From assembly GCF_014844035.1 (NCBI RefSeq), contig NZ_CP062159.1, positions 4,836,001-4,900,000 of the forward strand: a stretch of DNA of 64,000 bases, in the 5' to 3' direction. The position numbers were made by a program, and so were the translations under genes. Under the pieces are notes generated by a model. The model made no database searches, was not told the origin of the DNA, and saw nothing but the letters and a program-made list of their open reading frames with translations. This DNA is from Flavobacterium sp. MDT1-60. Its GTDB lineage: Bacteria; Bacteroidota; Bacteroidia; Flavobacteriales; Flavobacteriaceae. Shown here piece by piece: positions 9,501 to 18,399 of this stretch (its first letter is position 1; each line of letters begins with the position of its first letter).

Positions 9501-9579
9501 TGTGTTTAATAAATTATAAATATTCATAATTTTTTGAACCCTTCTTTCTAAGCTCTTATCATCTTTTTGCTATATAATT

Positions 9580-10503
9580 TTAGATAGGTCTTTTGTAAAC
9601 CGTTACATCATCTACCCACATCATTACAGATGAAAATAAATTAATTTTATTAGGGTCGATAAAATTAGAGTCTTTAGATCCCACATTCATATTGAAAATA
9701 ATCGAATGAGTTCCAAAATTATTAAAATTAAGATTAGCTACACTACTGTTCGTGTATGTTGCAACAGTTACATTGTCAACCTTTATGGTTACTGTTACAA
9801 CATTGTCTTTCATTTTCCAGAAGGATTCATATAAGTGCCATCCGTTATTTCCGTTTAGATTAAAATTACCAGGATAGTTTCTTTCGGCAGAGTTTCCAAG
9901 TAAGTTTGTTCCGGAAGTAGTTCCGTAAAAAATATTGGAAGTATAACGGCTTGCATTAGGCGCAAAAGAGTAGCCTTCCAGAATATCAATTTCTCCTTTG
10001 GTTGGCCATGCGTTTTGCTGTACAGACCAAAAAGCCGGCCATGCACCGTAAGTATCTGAGAAAGATTTGTAGGTTCCGCCCTCCATCGCTATTAATTTAA
10101 TATTAGCAGAAAGCATATACTCTGTATTATTTTCTGGTTTGTATTGGTAATGAGACGTAATGAAACCAGATTGATATTTGTATGTGCTCAGTTTTGTAGT
10201 CTTGATTTCTAAACATTGTCTTCCGTCCCTCAATTGCGTAGTTGGCACTGAACTATTATAGTCACAATACCAGGAATTATAATCCGCTCGTTGTTCTTTT
10301 GTCCATTGTGACAGATTAGAACCGACATTGAATGTATCTTCAAATTGTTTCACCCAGGGTGCAGCGGCTATTTTACCCGTACTTTTAGAGTTGTTTACAC
10401 TTGCCAATTGGCCTTCTTCCAATACAGGAGCTGCACTATCTGAGCAGGATGCAAATCCTAAAACACATGATAATGCTAATGATAACAAATTTAATTTTTT
10501 CAT
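9580..10503 (-). CDS. GH16 endo-beta-glucanase-like lipoprotein
   Basis: 307 residues. Lipoprotein signal with lipobox FASC, lipidated Cys20, so attached to a membrane and in this locus probably surface exposed. The GH16 jelly-roll fold occupies about 50-305. The catalytic motif EIDILE is at 171-176, with nucleophile Glu171 and acid/base Glu176 around Asp173. The ExDxxE form is the beta-bulge type found in laminarinases and mixed-linkage glucanases. With GH3 and SusCD nearby, endo-cleavage of beta-1,3-1,4-glucan is the most natural guess, but other GH16 specificities are open. It sits 49 bp downstream of GH10 on the same strand and is followed by a strong terminator. Confidence 0.88.
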   Translation of the reverse strand: MKKLNLLSLALSCVLGFASCSDSAAPVLEEGQLASVNNSKSTGKIAAAPWVKQFEDTFNVGSNLSQWTKEQRADYNSWYCDYNSSVPTTQLRDGRQCLEIKTTKLSTYKYQSGFITSHYQYKPENNTEYMLSANIKLIAMEGGTYKSFSDTYGAWPAFWSVQQNAWPTKGEIDILEGYSFAPNASRYTSNIFYGTTSGTNLLGNSAERNYPGNFNLNGNNGWHLYESFWKMKDNVVTVTIKVDNVTVATYTNSSVANLNFNNFGTHSIIFNMNVGSKDSNFIDPNKINLFSSVMMWVDDVTVYKRPI

Positions 10504-10552
10504 AATTTTTTGTGGTTAATTAATAGTATAGTAAAGTATTATGCTTTAAAAT

Positions 10553-11944
10553 TTAATCTAAACCTTCCAGAAATCCGGTATGCGAACTTTTAATAACAAA
10601 ATTTGAGTCATACAATAAAGGCCAGTCGTTTCCAACGTGGTTCAGATCTGTACTGTATGGAATCCAGGATTCATTATCCTTCATTCCCCAAACTGTTAGA
10701 GCGTATTTATTAACTGCCGGAAGTGCATTATAGATTTTTACCATTTCCTTGTATTTTTCTTTTTGAGCCAACCTTCTTTCATTTGTAAAAGTAGAGATGT
10801 CATTAAACTGATTTACTTGTATATCTAACTCGGAAACGTGAATTTTTAATCCTTTTGCCACCGCTTTGTTAAGATCAGTTTCTATTTGCGTTTTGGTTGG
10901 ACTTAAATACGTATTATGCATTTGGAAACCAAGGCCATCAATAAGATTATTTGCTTTTAAATCGTCTACAATGCTAAAAACTTTATCTTGTTTTGCGATA
11001 TTAGTTGAAGTTGCATAATCATTATAAAACAATAATAAGTTTTTATCACCAGCGCTATTTGCAGCATTTCTGGCCCATTGAAAACAATCTTTTACGTAGT
11101 TAGGCCCCATTCGTTTCAGGAAAAGAGTATTTCTCATGTTGCCGCCATTATCATCTACTGCTTCATTTACCACATCCCAGGATTTTACTTTACCTGCATA
11201 ATGCGTAACAACATCAGTAATGTATTTTTTTACTTCTGCTGCAAATTCAGCATCAGTGCCTGAAAAATCTGTTAACCATTTTGGTACTGAATTATGCCAT
11301 ACTAAAGCGTGACCGTGAACATTGATACCGTTTGCATTTCCGTAAGCCACAATTTTATCAGCTGTAGTCCAGTTATAAACACCGCTCGCTGTAGAAATTT
11401 GATCCATTTTCATTTCATATTCGGCAGAAATACTGCTAAATTCATTTTTCAAAATCAAATCATAAGGACTTCCGGTAGTTAACTGCGAAGCTTTTATTGC
11501 CATACCTACAAAAAATGGGTTGGCTAATTTATTGGCTTTTACCTTCAAAAAAGTAGGATCTTCTGGAATATTGCTGGAACCTGTAGTTACCACGCTAATA
11601 ACATTTGAATAATCTGAAATTTGTGTCTCTGATTTGGCTCTGACTCTGTAATAATATTGCGTACCTCCCTTTAAACCAACCACAACTTCATTTAAATCCG
11701 TAACTGGTTTTGAATTGTAGTTAGGTACAAATGCTGTAAAATTTTCGGTGGTAGAAACATCCAGGAGATAGCTTTTAGAATTGGAAACATAATTCCATTT
11801 AGCTCTAAAACCCACGTCGTTCACATCTTTTGGTGCGTTGGCTACGGGAGTTTCTAAATTATCAGCAACTTCGTTGTCGTCTTTAGAGCAGGCGCTTATA
11901 AAAAAGAAGAGGCTGATGAGTACTAGTAAAAATTTAATTTTCAT
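10553..11944 (-). CDS. GH10 endo-1,4-beta-xylanase lipoprotein with Fn3 domain
   Basis: 463 residues. Lipobox ISAC with Cys19. A fibronectin type III domain at about 32-122 (YLLDVSTT, YYYRVRAKS) acts as spacer. The GH10 barrel spans about 132-460, with GHALVWHNSVPKW, acid/base Glu261 in WDVVNEAVDDNG and nucleophile Glu372 in HVSELDIQV. GH10 enzymes cut the xylan backbone, and a lipid-anchored form would feed oligosaccharides to the SusCD pair upstream. It lies between the glycan-binding protein and GH16 on the same strand. A hairpin at 12038-12067 in the 149-bp gap may partly separate it from the SusCD transcript. Confidence 0.95.
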   Translation of the reverse strand: MKIKFLLVLISLFFFISACSKDDNEVADNLETPVANAPKDVNDVGFRAKWNYVSNSKSYLLDVSTTENFTAFVPNYNSKPVTDLNEVVVGLKGGTQYYYRVRAKSETQISDYSNVISVVTTGSSNIPEDPTFLKVKANKLANPFFVGMAIKASQLTTGSPYDLILKNEFSSISAEYEMKMDQISTASGVYNWTTADKIVAYGNANGINVHGHALVWHNSVPKWLTDFSGTDAEFAAEVKKYITDVVTHYAGKVKSWDVVNEAVDDNGGNMRNTLFLKRMGPNYVKDCFQWARNAANSAGDKNLLLFYNDYATSTNIAKQDKVFSIVDDLKANNLIDGLGFQMHNTYLSPTKTQIETDLNKAVAKGLKIHVSELDIQVNQFNDISTFTNERRLAQKEKYKEMVKIYNALPAVNKYALTVWGMKDNESWIPYSTDLNHVGNDWPLLYDSNFVIKSSHTGFLEGLD

Positions 11945-12037
11945 ACTGTTTTGTATTATAGAATATTCTCTTAGTTAGAGAGAATACGCTTATTTATGAT
12001 TTCTGTTTTTATTATTTATTGTATGATTTACTTTTAT

Positions 12038-12070
12038 AAAGAGGCTGCTTTTAACGACAGCCTCTTTTTT
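12038..12070. terminator. hairpin with T-tract between SGBP and GH10
   Basis: AAAGAGGCTG (12038-12047) pairs with CAGCCTCTTT (12058-12067) and runs into a long T-tract on the plus strand. On the minus strand, the direction of the flanking genes, only three T follow. It may reduce and not stop read-through from SGBP to GH10. A second inverted repeat, TATTCTCT (11964-11971) with AGAGAATA (11979-11986), lies just before the GH10 start. Confidence 0.5.
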
Positions 12071-12093
12071 TTAGTTAGAGCATAAACACTCAA

Positions 12094-13202
12094 TTATTGG
12101 TAACGAATCTTGATATTATCAAATTTAATTACACTAGGATTAGGGGTGTCTCCCTGAGCGATTCCTACCTTGATTTCATTAACTTTAGAAGCATCCAACG
12201 TAGCAGCCGAATTTGAACCAAACCCATAATTATCTTTAAAATCAGCTAAATTTATGGTCTTGGTAGTCCAATTAACATCGGTTACTTTAAAATTATAACC
12301 ATAATTTACCCCATCAATAGTATTTAATTGTATGGCAAATTGAGCACCAACTACGTTGGCACTTACATCAATATCTATAAAAGTTTTTGTTGCATCAGTA
12401 TTAGTTGCGCTTAGAAAATTAGTTCCGCCTCCGGCACTGCTTCCGTTGTAACCATTAGCCGTTGAGCCAGACCATGTAAGTGCAGCATAACTTCCTGTCG
12501 GACCTCCTGTAGTATTGGCGTTAAAGCTATCAATATCACCATAAGCATTCCAACTCGTTCTGGCACCATTTCCGTCAAAATCAGATACAAGAATTAATGT
12601 GGCAAACTCTATTGTTTTTTTTGCCATACCTCCCGGTGTCATGATTACCAACTCTGATCCGGAAACAGCATTTGCCGGTAAACCGATAATGATTGAAGAA
12701 GACGATTTTAGCGTATAGCTCACTGTTTTCCTCCTAATGTTATAGAAGAAACATTATAAAACCATGTACCTTCAATTTCTAGCGGAAATCCAGGAGTTGC
12801 CACAGCTGGAGTTGTCTTTGTAATAGTCGGAACAGGTTGTAATATCTCAATATTTTTTGTAAATGAACCAGTAGCAGTTACAAATGTAATGGGCTGTACT
12901 CCAAATCTGCTCCCCAGTTTTTCGTCAAAAGGAACAGTAAAAATAAATGCCCTGTCTGAATTATAATTAGGATTGAAAGTGATATTAATTTTATTATCCA
13001 GCGTAATTTTTTTTAGTCCCGTTAATCCCTGACCTTCCACTCTAACTTTATTTAATGGAAAAGCCTGATTAAGTAAATCTCCGGGTTCAGCAACCATCGC
13101 ATCTATATTTGCAGCAGCGCTATTATTATCATCATTTTGACAAGCTGTAAAAAAAGCAAGGGTCAAAAGAATTATAATTCTATATTTTATTTTATTGATC
13201 AT
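12094..13202 (-). pseudogene. SusE-position surface glycan-binding protein with frameshift
   Basis: Two overlapping frames form one SGBP-B-like lipoprotein. The upstream part (13202-12720, 160 aa) has a lipobox FTAC and two IPT/TIG-like beta domains ending SITLGGKQ. The downstream part (12723-12094, 209 aa) continues with SYTLKSSSSIIIGLP and a C-terminal jelly-roll carbohydrate-binding region ending IKFDNIKIRY. Adding one base to the run of four at 12726-12729 restores a continuous 369-residue protein (GGKTVSYTLK), the usual size for this family. The downstream frame would start at a GTG overlapping the TGA stop, six bases after GGAGG, so it might be separately translated, but it would then lack an export signal. 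It lies directly after susD, the standard SGBP position. Confidence 0.82.
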
Positions 13203-13212
13203 AGTATAAAAA

Positions 13213-14712
13213 TTAATTGAAGTTAAAAGGAACCGGTGGTTCTAATAATGATGGATTAGTATCAATAGCCGATTGAGGTAATGGCAATTCAAAATAATTA
13301 CTTCCCGGAGTTATCTTTCTGGAAACCAATTCCGTTCTGGCATCGTCAGAATAAAAACCGACTTCCTGCTGTGAAATAATTGCTGTTGCTTCGGCCAGAC
13401 CGCGGCGTTTTAAATCAAAGAAATACTGTCCTTCCAGTGCAAATTCAATTCTTCTTTCGTTAAACAGATCATTCCTTGTAAGTATCGTTTTAGCTGGTAA
13501 TCCGGCTCTTGATCTCACTTCATTAAAAGCACTTAAAGCAGCTGCAGAAGTAGTGGAACCTGCTCCGGCCAAAATCGCTTCGGCATGCATTAATAAAACA
13601 TCAGAATATCTTAATATAATTGTGTTTTGTGATGTTCTCATGAAAAACACATCGTTTCTCTCGGCTGCAGAACCTACAATGTATTTTCTGAAATTGGCTC
13701 CTGTAGAAGAAAGGATTTTTTTGTATGTGAAACCGCCTTGAGTTTTCAACAATTCCGGATAAAAGTCACCATCTGTCATAATCGTGTTCTTTTTTCTTGT
13801 ATCCTTGGGCTCAAATCCAGCTTGTAGTGAGATAGAAGGCAGGTAAACTCCCCAACCATCACCACCACCCGTTATTCCTGTACCTCCCGGAACTATATAA
13901 GCCTGGTTTGTATTTTGTGTTCCCCATTCTGTAGCAATCGCTTTCCATTGTAAGGCAAACATACTCTCAGCACTATTATTATTTTCGGGGCTGCTAAATA
14001 AGTTTCCGTAATCCTGAATTAAAGTATATTGGTTTCCAATAATTTTCTGGGTTAAAGCGGAACATTCAGCATATTCGTTTAAGGTTAAATGCACTTTTGC
14101 AAGAATACCCATAGCGACATATTTAGTAACATACCCTTTTTTTAATGATCTCTCAGGTAAATTTTGAGCCGCATATTCTAAATCCTGTTTTATAAATTTA
14201 TAAACATCTGAAACGAGATTTCTCTTCGGTTGTGCTGCAGAACCTGCTTTACTAATAATAGGTACAGCTCCAAAAGTTCTAACAAGATAGAAATAAGCAT
14301 TGGCTCTCATAAATCTGGATATTGCTATAGCATTTTTATATGATGCTTCAGGCAATTCGCTCTTTCTTTCTTCCACTAAACTCATTAGGTTATTGGACTG
14401 ATCGACAACCGAAAATAATGAAACATATCCTTCTGTCAGGATGGGATTTTGCGAGGTTACCTGAGCATCCTTAAATTGCGCATAAGCACCATCAAATGAA
14501 AAAGCATTTCCCGCATACATATCTCCTACAGCAATCAGGAATTTATCATTAAAGGTAAACCACGGCTTAAAGTACAAACTCTCTGCGATTCCGTCAAAAG
14601 CTGTAATTCCTTCGGGTAAGTCGGCCGGGGTTAATTGATTTTCAGACGGTGCATCCAAAAAATCATCTGAACAGGAAAATAAAGACAGCAATGGTATTAG
14701 CATTCCCATCAT
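13213..14712 (-). CDS. SusD/RagB-like nutrient-binding lipoprotein
   Basis: 499 residues as written. Lipobox LFSC, then DDFLDAPSENQ, which is typical of SusD N-termini. The body has the TPR-like SusD fold (FMRANAYFYLVRTFGAVP) and the conserved C-terminal pattern FNEVRSRAGLP, FNERRIEFALEGQYFFDLKR. It binds oligosaccharides at the surface over the SusC channel encoded upstream. The start MMGMLIP lacks the usual basic residues. An ATG at 14735 followed by AAAAAC is one A short of giving MKKLFKLFMMGMLIP, a proper lipoprotein leader, so the T5 run at 14728-14732 probably lacks a base and the true start is likely 14735. Confidence 0.9.
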   Translation of the reverse strand: MMGMLIPLLSLFSCSDDFLDAPSENQLTPADLPEGITAFDGIAESLYFKPWFTFNDKFLIAVGDMYAGNAFSFDGAYAQFKDAQVTSQNPILTEGYVSLFSVVDQSNNLMSLVEERKSELPEASYKNAIAISRFMRANAYFYLVRTFGAVPIISKAGSAAQPKRNLVSDVYKFIKQDLEYAAQNLPERSLKKGYVTKYVAMGILAKVHLTLNEYAECSALTQKIIGNQYTLIQDYGNLFSSPENNNSAESMFALQWKAIATEWGTQNTNQAYIVPGGTGITGGGDGWGVYLPSISLQAGFEPKDTRKKNTIMTDGDFYPELLKTQGGFTYKKILSSTGANFRKYIVGSAAERNDVFFMRTSQNTIILRYSDVLLMHAEAILAGAGSTTSAAALSAFNEVRSRAGLPAKTILTRNDLFNERRIEFALEGQYFFDLKRRGLAEATAIISQQEVGFYSDDARTELVSRKITPGSNYFELPLPQSAIDTNPSLLEPPVPFNFN

Positions 14713-14797
14713 AAAAAGTTTAAAAAGTTTTTCATAACTATTTTTTTTATGTTAACGATTATGAATCATTAAGTTAAATGTGTTTTTTTTATAAATC

Positions 14798-17700
14798 TTA
14801 GAACTCTAAATTCACTCCTACAGAAGTCGTTCTTGGTACAGGGTATCGCCCTAAATCAATTCCGCTCAGCGTTATATTTTGGTCTAAATTTCCTAAAGCA
14901 GGGTCAAAACCTGAATATTTAGTAAACGTGTATAAATTTTGAACATTTGCGTATAATCTAATTTTAGAAAAAATAGATTTTTCGAATATTTTCTCTGGCA
15001 AATCATAGCTCAATGAAACATTCTGAATTCTTAAATAAGAGCCATCTTCAACAAATCGATTCGAAATTCTGCCATTACCATTTGGATCATTAAGTGTGAT
15101 TCGGGGCACGTCTGTATTTTCGTTTACTCCAGGTTCAAAAGCCTGCAGAGCCTCCGTACTAACATTTCCAAAACGGTCTCCAAATCCCGGATAAATACCA
15201 TCTGTATAATGGCGTGTAAAGTTGTAAATTTGGTTACCCTCACTTCCGGTTAAAACAACAGATAAACTAACATTTTTGTATTTAAAGTTATTGGTGAATG
15301 CATACGTAAAATCAGGAATTGCATCGCCTATGGCTGTTTGGTCTTTACTATCGATTTTTCCATCGCTGTTAAGATCCTTAAAACGAACATCTCCAATTCC
15401 GGTTCCTGCTTCCTGAGTTGGTCCTGCAGCTAATTCGGTAGCATTTTTAAATAACCCATCGGTAACATAGCCATAAAATTGACCCACTGGTTGTCCTTCT
15501 GTTGTTCTGGTAACGTTGTATAAATCGAATTGTACTTTTCCTAACAAAGATTTGCCCTGACCCTGAAAACTGGTCAGCTCATTGTTGTATTTAGATAGAA
15601 TGATCGTGCTATCCCATGTAAAATTAGTGGTAGCAATATTTCTTGTATTCAATGTAAATTCAACTCCTTTAGTTACAATTTCACCTGTATTCAGGTAGTA
15701 ATTAAGTGCACTTTGATTCGATTCATCGTTAATTTGTTTGGTCAGGAAATCTGAAGAATTTTTAATATAATAGTCAAAATCTATTTTTACTCTGTTATTA
15801 AATAATCCTAGTTCAAAACCAGCATTGAAAGACTTAAGTGATTCCCATTTAATATCCGGATTACCTAAATTATCAATTGTTGGAGATACACCTCCAAATG
15901 GAGATGAAAGTAACGACAGGATGGTTTGATATCTGTTTGCCGGAATATTTTGATTTCCCACAAGACCGTAACCTGCCCTGAATTTTAAATAATTTATGCT
16001 GCTTGATAAAGGCTCAAAAAACTTTTCGTTACTTACTGTCCATCCTCCTGAAAATGAAGGGAAATAACCCCATTTGTTGTTAGGTCCAAAGTTTGACGAA
16101 GCATCTGCTCTTAAAGAAGCAGAAAAAGAATATCTGTCAGAAAAGCTATAGTTCAATCTCGAAATATAAGAGGCCATAGACCATCTGCCAGAACCATTGC
16201 CGTTCAAAGCAGTATCAATATCACCTATATTTAAGTTCGTAAAGTCTTTATTTAAAAACTCACCCGTTCTGTAACCACTTATATATTCATAGCGGCTTTC
16301 CTGCGCTTCCTGGCCTAATAAGAAAGTAAAATTGTGTTTATCGTTTATTGTTTTATTATAGGTCAGATAATTTTTAATGTTCCAATAATAGCTTTGATCC
16401 TGCTGTTTGAATGATTTGTTTAAAAGTTCAGATACATTTCCTAAGGTATATTTAGGTGCAAAGGCACTGCTTTTTGAAAAATTCAGATCATATCCTAATT
16501 CAGATCTAAAAACTAATCCTTTGATAATCGTAAAATCAGCAAATAAATTACCATTAATTTTAAATCTTTCTGTAGTTGAATTATTGTATTCCGACAAGGC
16601 TATTGGGTTAGTTGCTTCATTTGCCGAAGACCCTAAACCACTTGTTGGTCCTGCATAAGAACCATCAGCGTATCTAACCGGTAATTCAGGAGATTGTCTT
16701 AAGGTGTTCATAACTAAACCGCCTCTGTCATCGTTTCTTACTACCTGTTGAGACGACTTACTTACCGATAAGTTATTACCAATCTTTAGCCAGGATTTAA
16801 CATTAGAATCTACATTTAATCGCATAGATAATCTATTAAAATCTGAGTTTAGAACAATTCCTTCCTGATCGAAATAATTTAAAGAGGTGTAGTAACGTGT
16901 TCCTTCTTTTTCACCAGAGAATGACAGCTGATGATTGTACATTGTAGCCGATCTAAAAAGTTCATCCTGCCAGTTTGTTCCGTTTCCTAATAAATCAGGC
17001 TTTTGATATTGAAAAGGAACAGGCTCACCATTTAATTTGAAAATTTTTGCCTGATAGGCAGCATATTGCGGTAAGTTCAAGACATCAACCGTATTGGTTA
17101 CTTCCTGAGTAGCTAAATAGGTTTCATAGGTAAACTTTGATTTTCCTTTTTTTCCTTTTTTGGTTGTAATCAAAACGACACCATTTGCACCATTTGCACC
17201 ATATATTGCCGTTGCAGATGCATCTTTTAAAATATCAATAGTTTCGATATCCGAAATATTCAAACCAGACAAAGCGGAATTTTTAGTTTGTCCGTTTCCT
17301 CCGCCTAATGCGCTGAATGAAAAGGAATCATTGTTTTTATCAGCAAAAAGCGGTGTTCCGTCAATAACATATAAGGGTTCGTTACCATTAATGGAAGTTA
17401 TTCCTCTAATTTGAACTGAAATTCCGCCTCCGGGAGTACCTGAATTTTGAGTAACGTTTACACCTGCGGCCTTACCTACAAGAGCCTGATCGATAGAAGT
17501 AAATGGCTTGTCCTGAATTTCAGAAGCTTTAATAGAGGAAACAGCACCGTTTATATCTTTTCTTTTTGAGGTTCCGTATCCGATCACCACGACCTCATTT
17601 AATTTTTCAAGGTCATTTACCATTACAACCTGCATGACTGATTTTGCGGGCAGTATTAAATTTTTATATCCTACATAACTAAAAAGCAATGAAGCTGTTG

Positions 17701-17896
17701 GTTCTACATTGTTTAAGACAAAACTACCGTCAAAATCGGTGACAGTTGCGTTTTTTGTTCCTTGTACTATTACACTAACACCTGGCAGGCTGGTTCCTCC
17801 TGATGTTACTTTACCTTTAATAGTTTGAGCAAAGAAAAAATTTCCCCACATACATACTATTAAACACAATAGTTTTTTTAATGTTCTTTTCTGCAT
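14798..17896 (-). CDS. SusC/RagA-type TonB-dependent receptor
   Basis: 1032 residues. Signal peptide at about 1-23 (ending FFFAQ). A carboxypeptidase-regulatory-like domain follows at about 25-105 (IKGKVTSGGTSLPGVSVIVQ), then the TonB box region (VVVIGYG), a plug with the SusC signature (DINGAVSSI, LYVIDGTPL, ATAIYGANGANGVVLITTKKG) and an outer-membrane barrel ending in an aromatic-terminated strand (VGVNLEF). It imports xylan- or glucan-derived oligosaccharides with the SusD encoded 85 bp downstream. There is no STN domain, so control is by the adjacent HTCS and not by a sigma factor. The likely operator is at 18053-18090. Confidence 0.95.
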   Translation of the reverse strand: MQKRTLKKLLCLIVCMWGNFFFAQTIKGKVTSGGTSLPGVSVIVQGTKNATVTDFDGSFVLNNVEPTASLLFSYVGYKNLILPAKSVMQVVMVNDLEKLNEVVVIGYGTSKRKDINGAVSSIKASEIQDKPFTSIDQALVGKAAGVNVTQNSGTPGGGISVQIRGITSINGNEPLYVIDGTPLFADKNNDSFSFSALGGGNGQTKNSALSGLNISDIETIDILKDASATAIYGANGANGVVLITTKKGKKGKSKFTYETYLATQEVTNTVDVLNLPQYAAYQAKIFKLNGEPVPFQYQKPDLLGNGTNWQDELFRSATMYNHQLSFSGEKEGTRYYTSLNYFDQEGIVLNSDFNRLSMRLNVDSNVKSWLKIGNNLSVSKSSQQVVRNDDRGGLVMNTLRQSPELPVRYADGSYAGPTSGLGSSANEATNPIALSEYNNSTTERFKINGNLFADFTIIKGLVFRSELGYDLNFSKSSAFAPKYTLGNVSELLNKSFKQQDQSYYWNIKNYLTYNKTINDKHNFTFLLGQEAQESRYEYISGYRTGEFLNKDFTNLNIGDIDTALNGNGSGRWSMASYISRLNYSFSDRYSFSASLRADASSNFGPNNKWGYFPSFSGGWTVSNEKFFEPLSSSINYLKFRAGYGLVGNQNIPANRYQTILSLLSSPFGGVSPTIDNLGNPDIKWESLKSFNAGFELGLFNNRVKIDFDYYIKNSSDFLTKQINDESNQSALNYYLNTGEIVTKGVEFTLNTRNIATTNFTWDSTIILSKYNNELTSFQGQGKSLLGKVQFDLYNVTRTTEGQPVGQFYGYVTDGLFKNATELAAGPTQEAGTGIGDVRFKDLNSDGKIDSKDQTAIGDAIPDFTYAFTNNFKYKNVSLSVVLTGSEGNQIYNFTRHYTDGIYPGFGDRFGNVSTEALQAFEPGVNENTDVPRITLNDPNGNGRISNRFVEDGSYLRIQNVSLSYDLPEKIFEKSIFSKIRLYANVQNLYTFTKYSGFDPALGNLDQNITLSGIDLGRYPVPRTTSVGVNLEF

Positions 17897-18052
17897 AAAA
17901 TTTGGTTGTTAGTTTAAGTTAAATAATTAGTTGTTTTTAGTTTGTAAAAACATTTAAGGGGTTGTTTTTATAAGGCTCATAATTTGAGTTATGATGAAAA
18001 AACTATTTCTTAAATATTTCTTAACGAAAGTAAAATCTACAGGGGTGCGAGT

Positions 18053-18090
18053 GTAGAACAGATGAAGCAAATCATGCACCATTTGATGCA
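18053..18090 (-). promoter_or_regulatory. probable HTCS operator upstream of susC
   Basis: Starts GTAGAACA, then TGAAGCA (18063-18069) and TGATGCA (18084-18090), 21 bp apart. The same 38-bp arrangement recurs at 25248-25285 upstream of GH3. It ends 157 bp before the susC start codon. Direct 7-mers at two-turn spacing fit an AraC-domain dimer such as that of the HTCS encoded next door. Flanking inverted TACAGGGG elements (near 18038 and 18110) may contribute. Confidence 0.6.
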
Positions 18091-18275
18091 AAAACAACAT
18101 CTCACCCCCCTGTATTCGTGAAAAACCAACTTAAACCCGTAAAACCATCACTGAAGCATTACCAAAAAATGGGCAATAAAAATATATTTTAAAAAAATAT
18201 ATTGTAGTATTTTTATTAAAAACGCAAGTTTTAATAAAATTCAAAAACAAAAATTTTCAGGTAATAGTCTGACAA

Positions 18276-18304
18276 AAAAAAGCCCCGACTTAAAAATCGG
18301 GGCT
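18276..18304 (-). terminator. intrinsic terminator of the HTCS gene
   Basis: AGCCCCGA (18281-18288) pairs with TCGGGGCT (18297-18304). On the minus strand the stem is followed by seven T. It lies about 90 bp after the HTCS stop, just beyond a tandem repeat. Confidence 0.85.
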
Positions 18305-18336
18305 CTCTAAAATTACATTGACCCTTAGTGGGCTTC

Positions 18337-18399
18337 TTTACTCTTTACTCTTTACTCTTTACTCTTTACTCTTTACTCTTTACTCTTTACTCTTTACTC
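18337..18399. repeat. nine tandem copies of a 7-bp unit at the HTCS stop codon
   Basis: TTTACTC is repeated nine times without a mismatch (GAGTAAA on the minus strand). The HTCS stop codon TAA and preceding GAG lie in the gene-proximal copy, and the array runs away from the gene into the 3' untranslated region before the terminator. Copy-number change would not alter the protein, because the first copy already supplies the stop. Confidence 0.95.

Larger units (their letters stand above)
8605..9579. other. gene-free interval of about 975 bp
   Basis: No convincing coding region on either strand. The part nearest 8604 must carry the promoter of the SusR-like gene. The rest holds a spaced inverted repeat (9238-9298), two terminator hairpins (9328-9365 and 9436-9460) and a tRNA-3'-end-like stretch (9471-9500). 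A 61-codon plus-strand frame at 8917-9102 has no protein-like composition and no upstream signal. Nothing recognisable was seen at 8700-9180, which is A/T rich. Confidence 0.6.

Noticed and set aside
18337..18399. Phase variation of the HTCS protein by the heptamer array
   Set aside because: The stop codon is in the first, gene-proximal copy, so changes in copy number leave the protein unchanged.
18337..18399. CRISPR array
   Set aside because: A 7-bp unit without spacers and no cas genes; no CRISPR-like repeat-spacer pattern elsewhere in the window.
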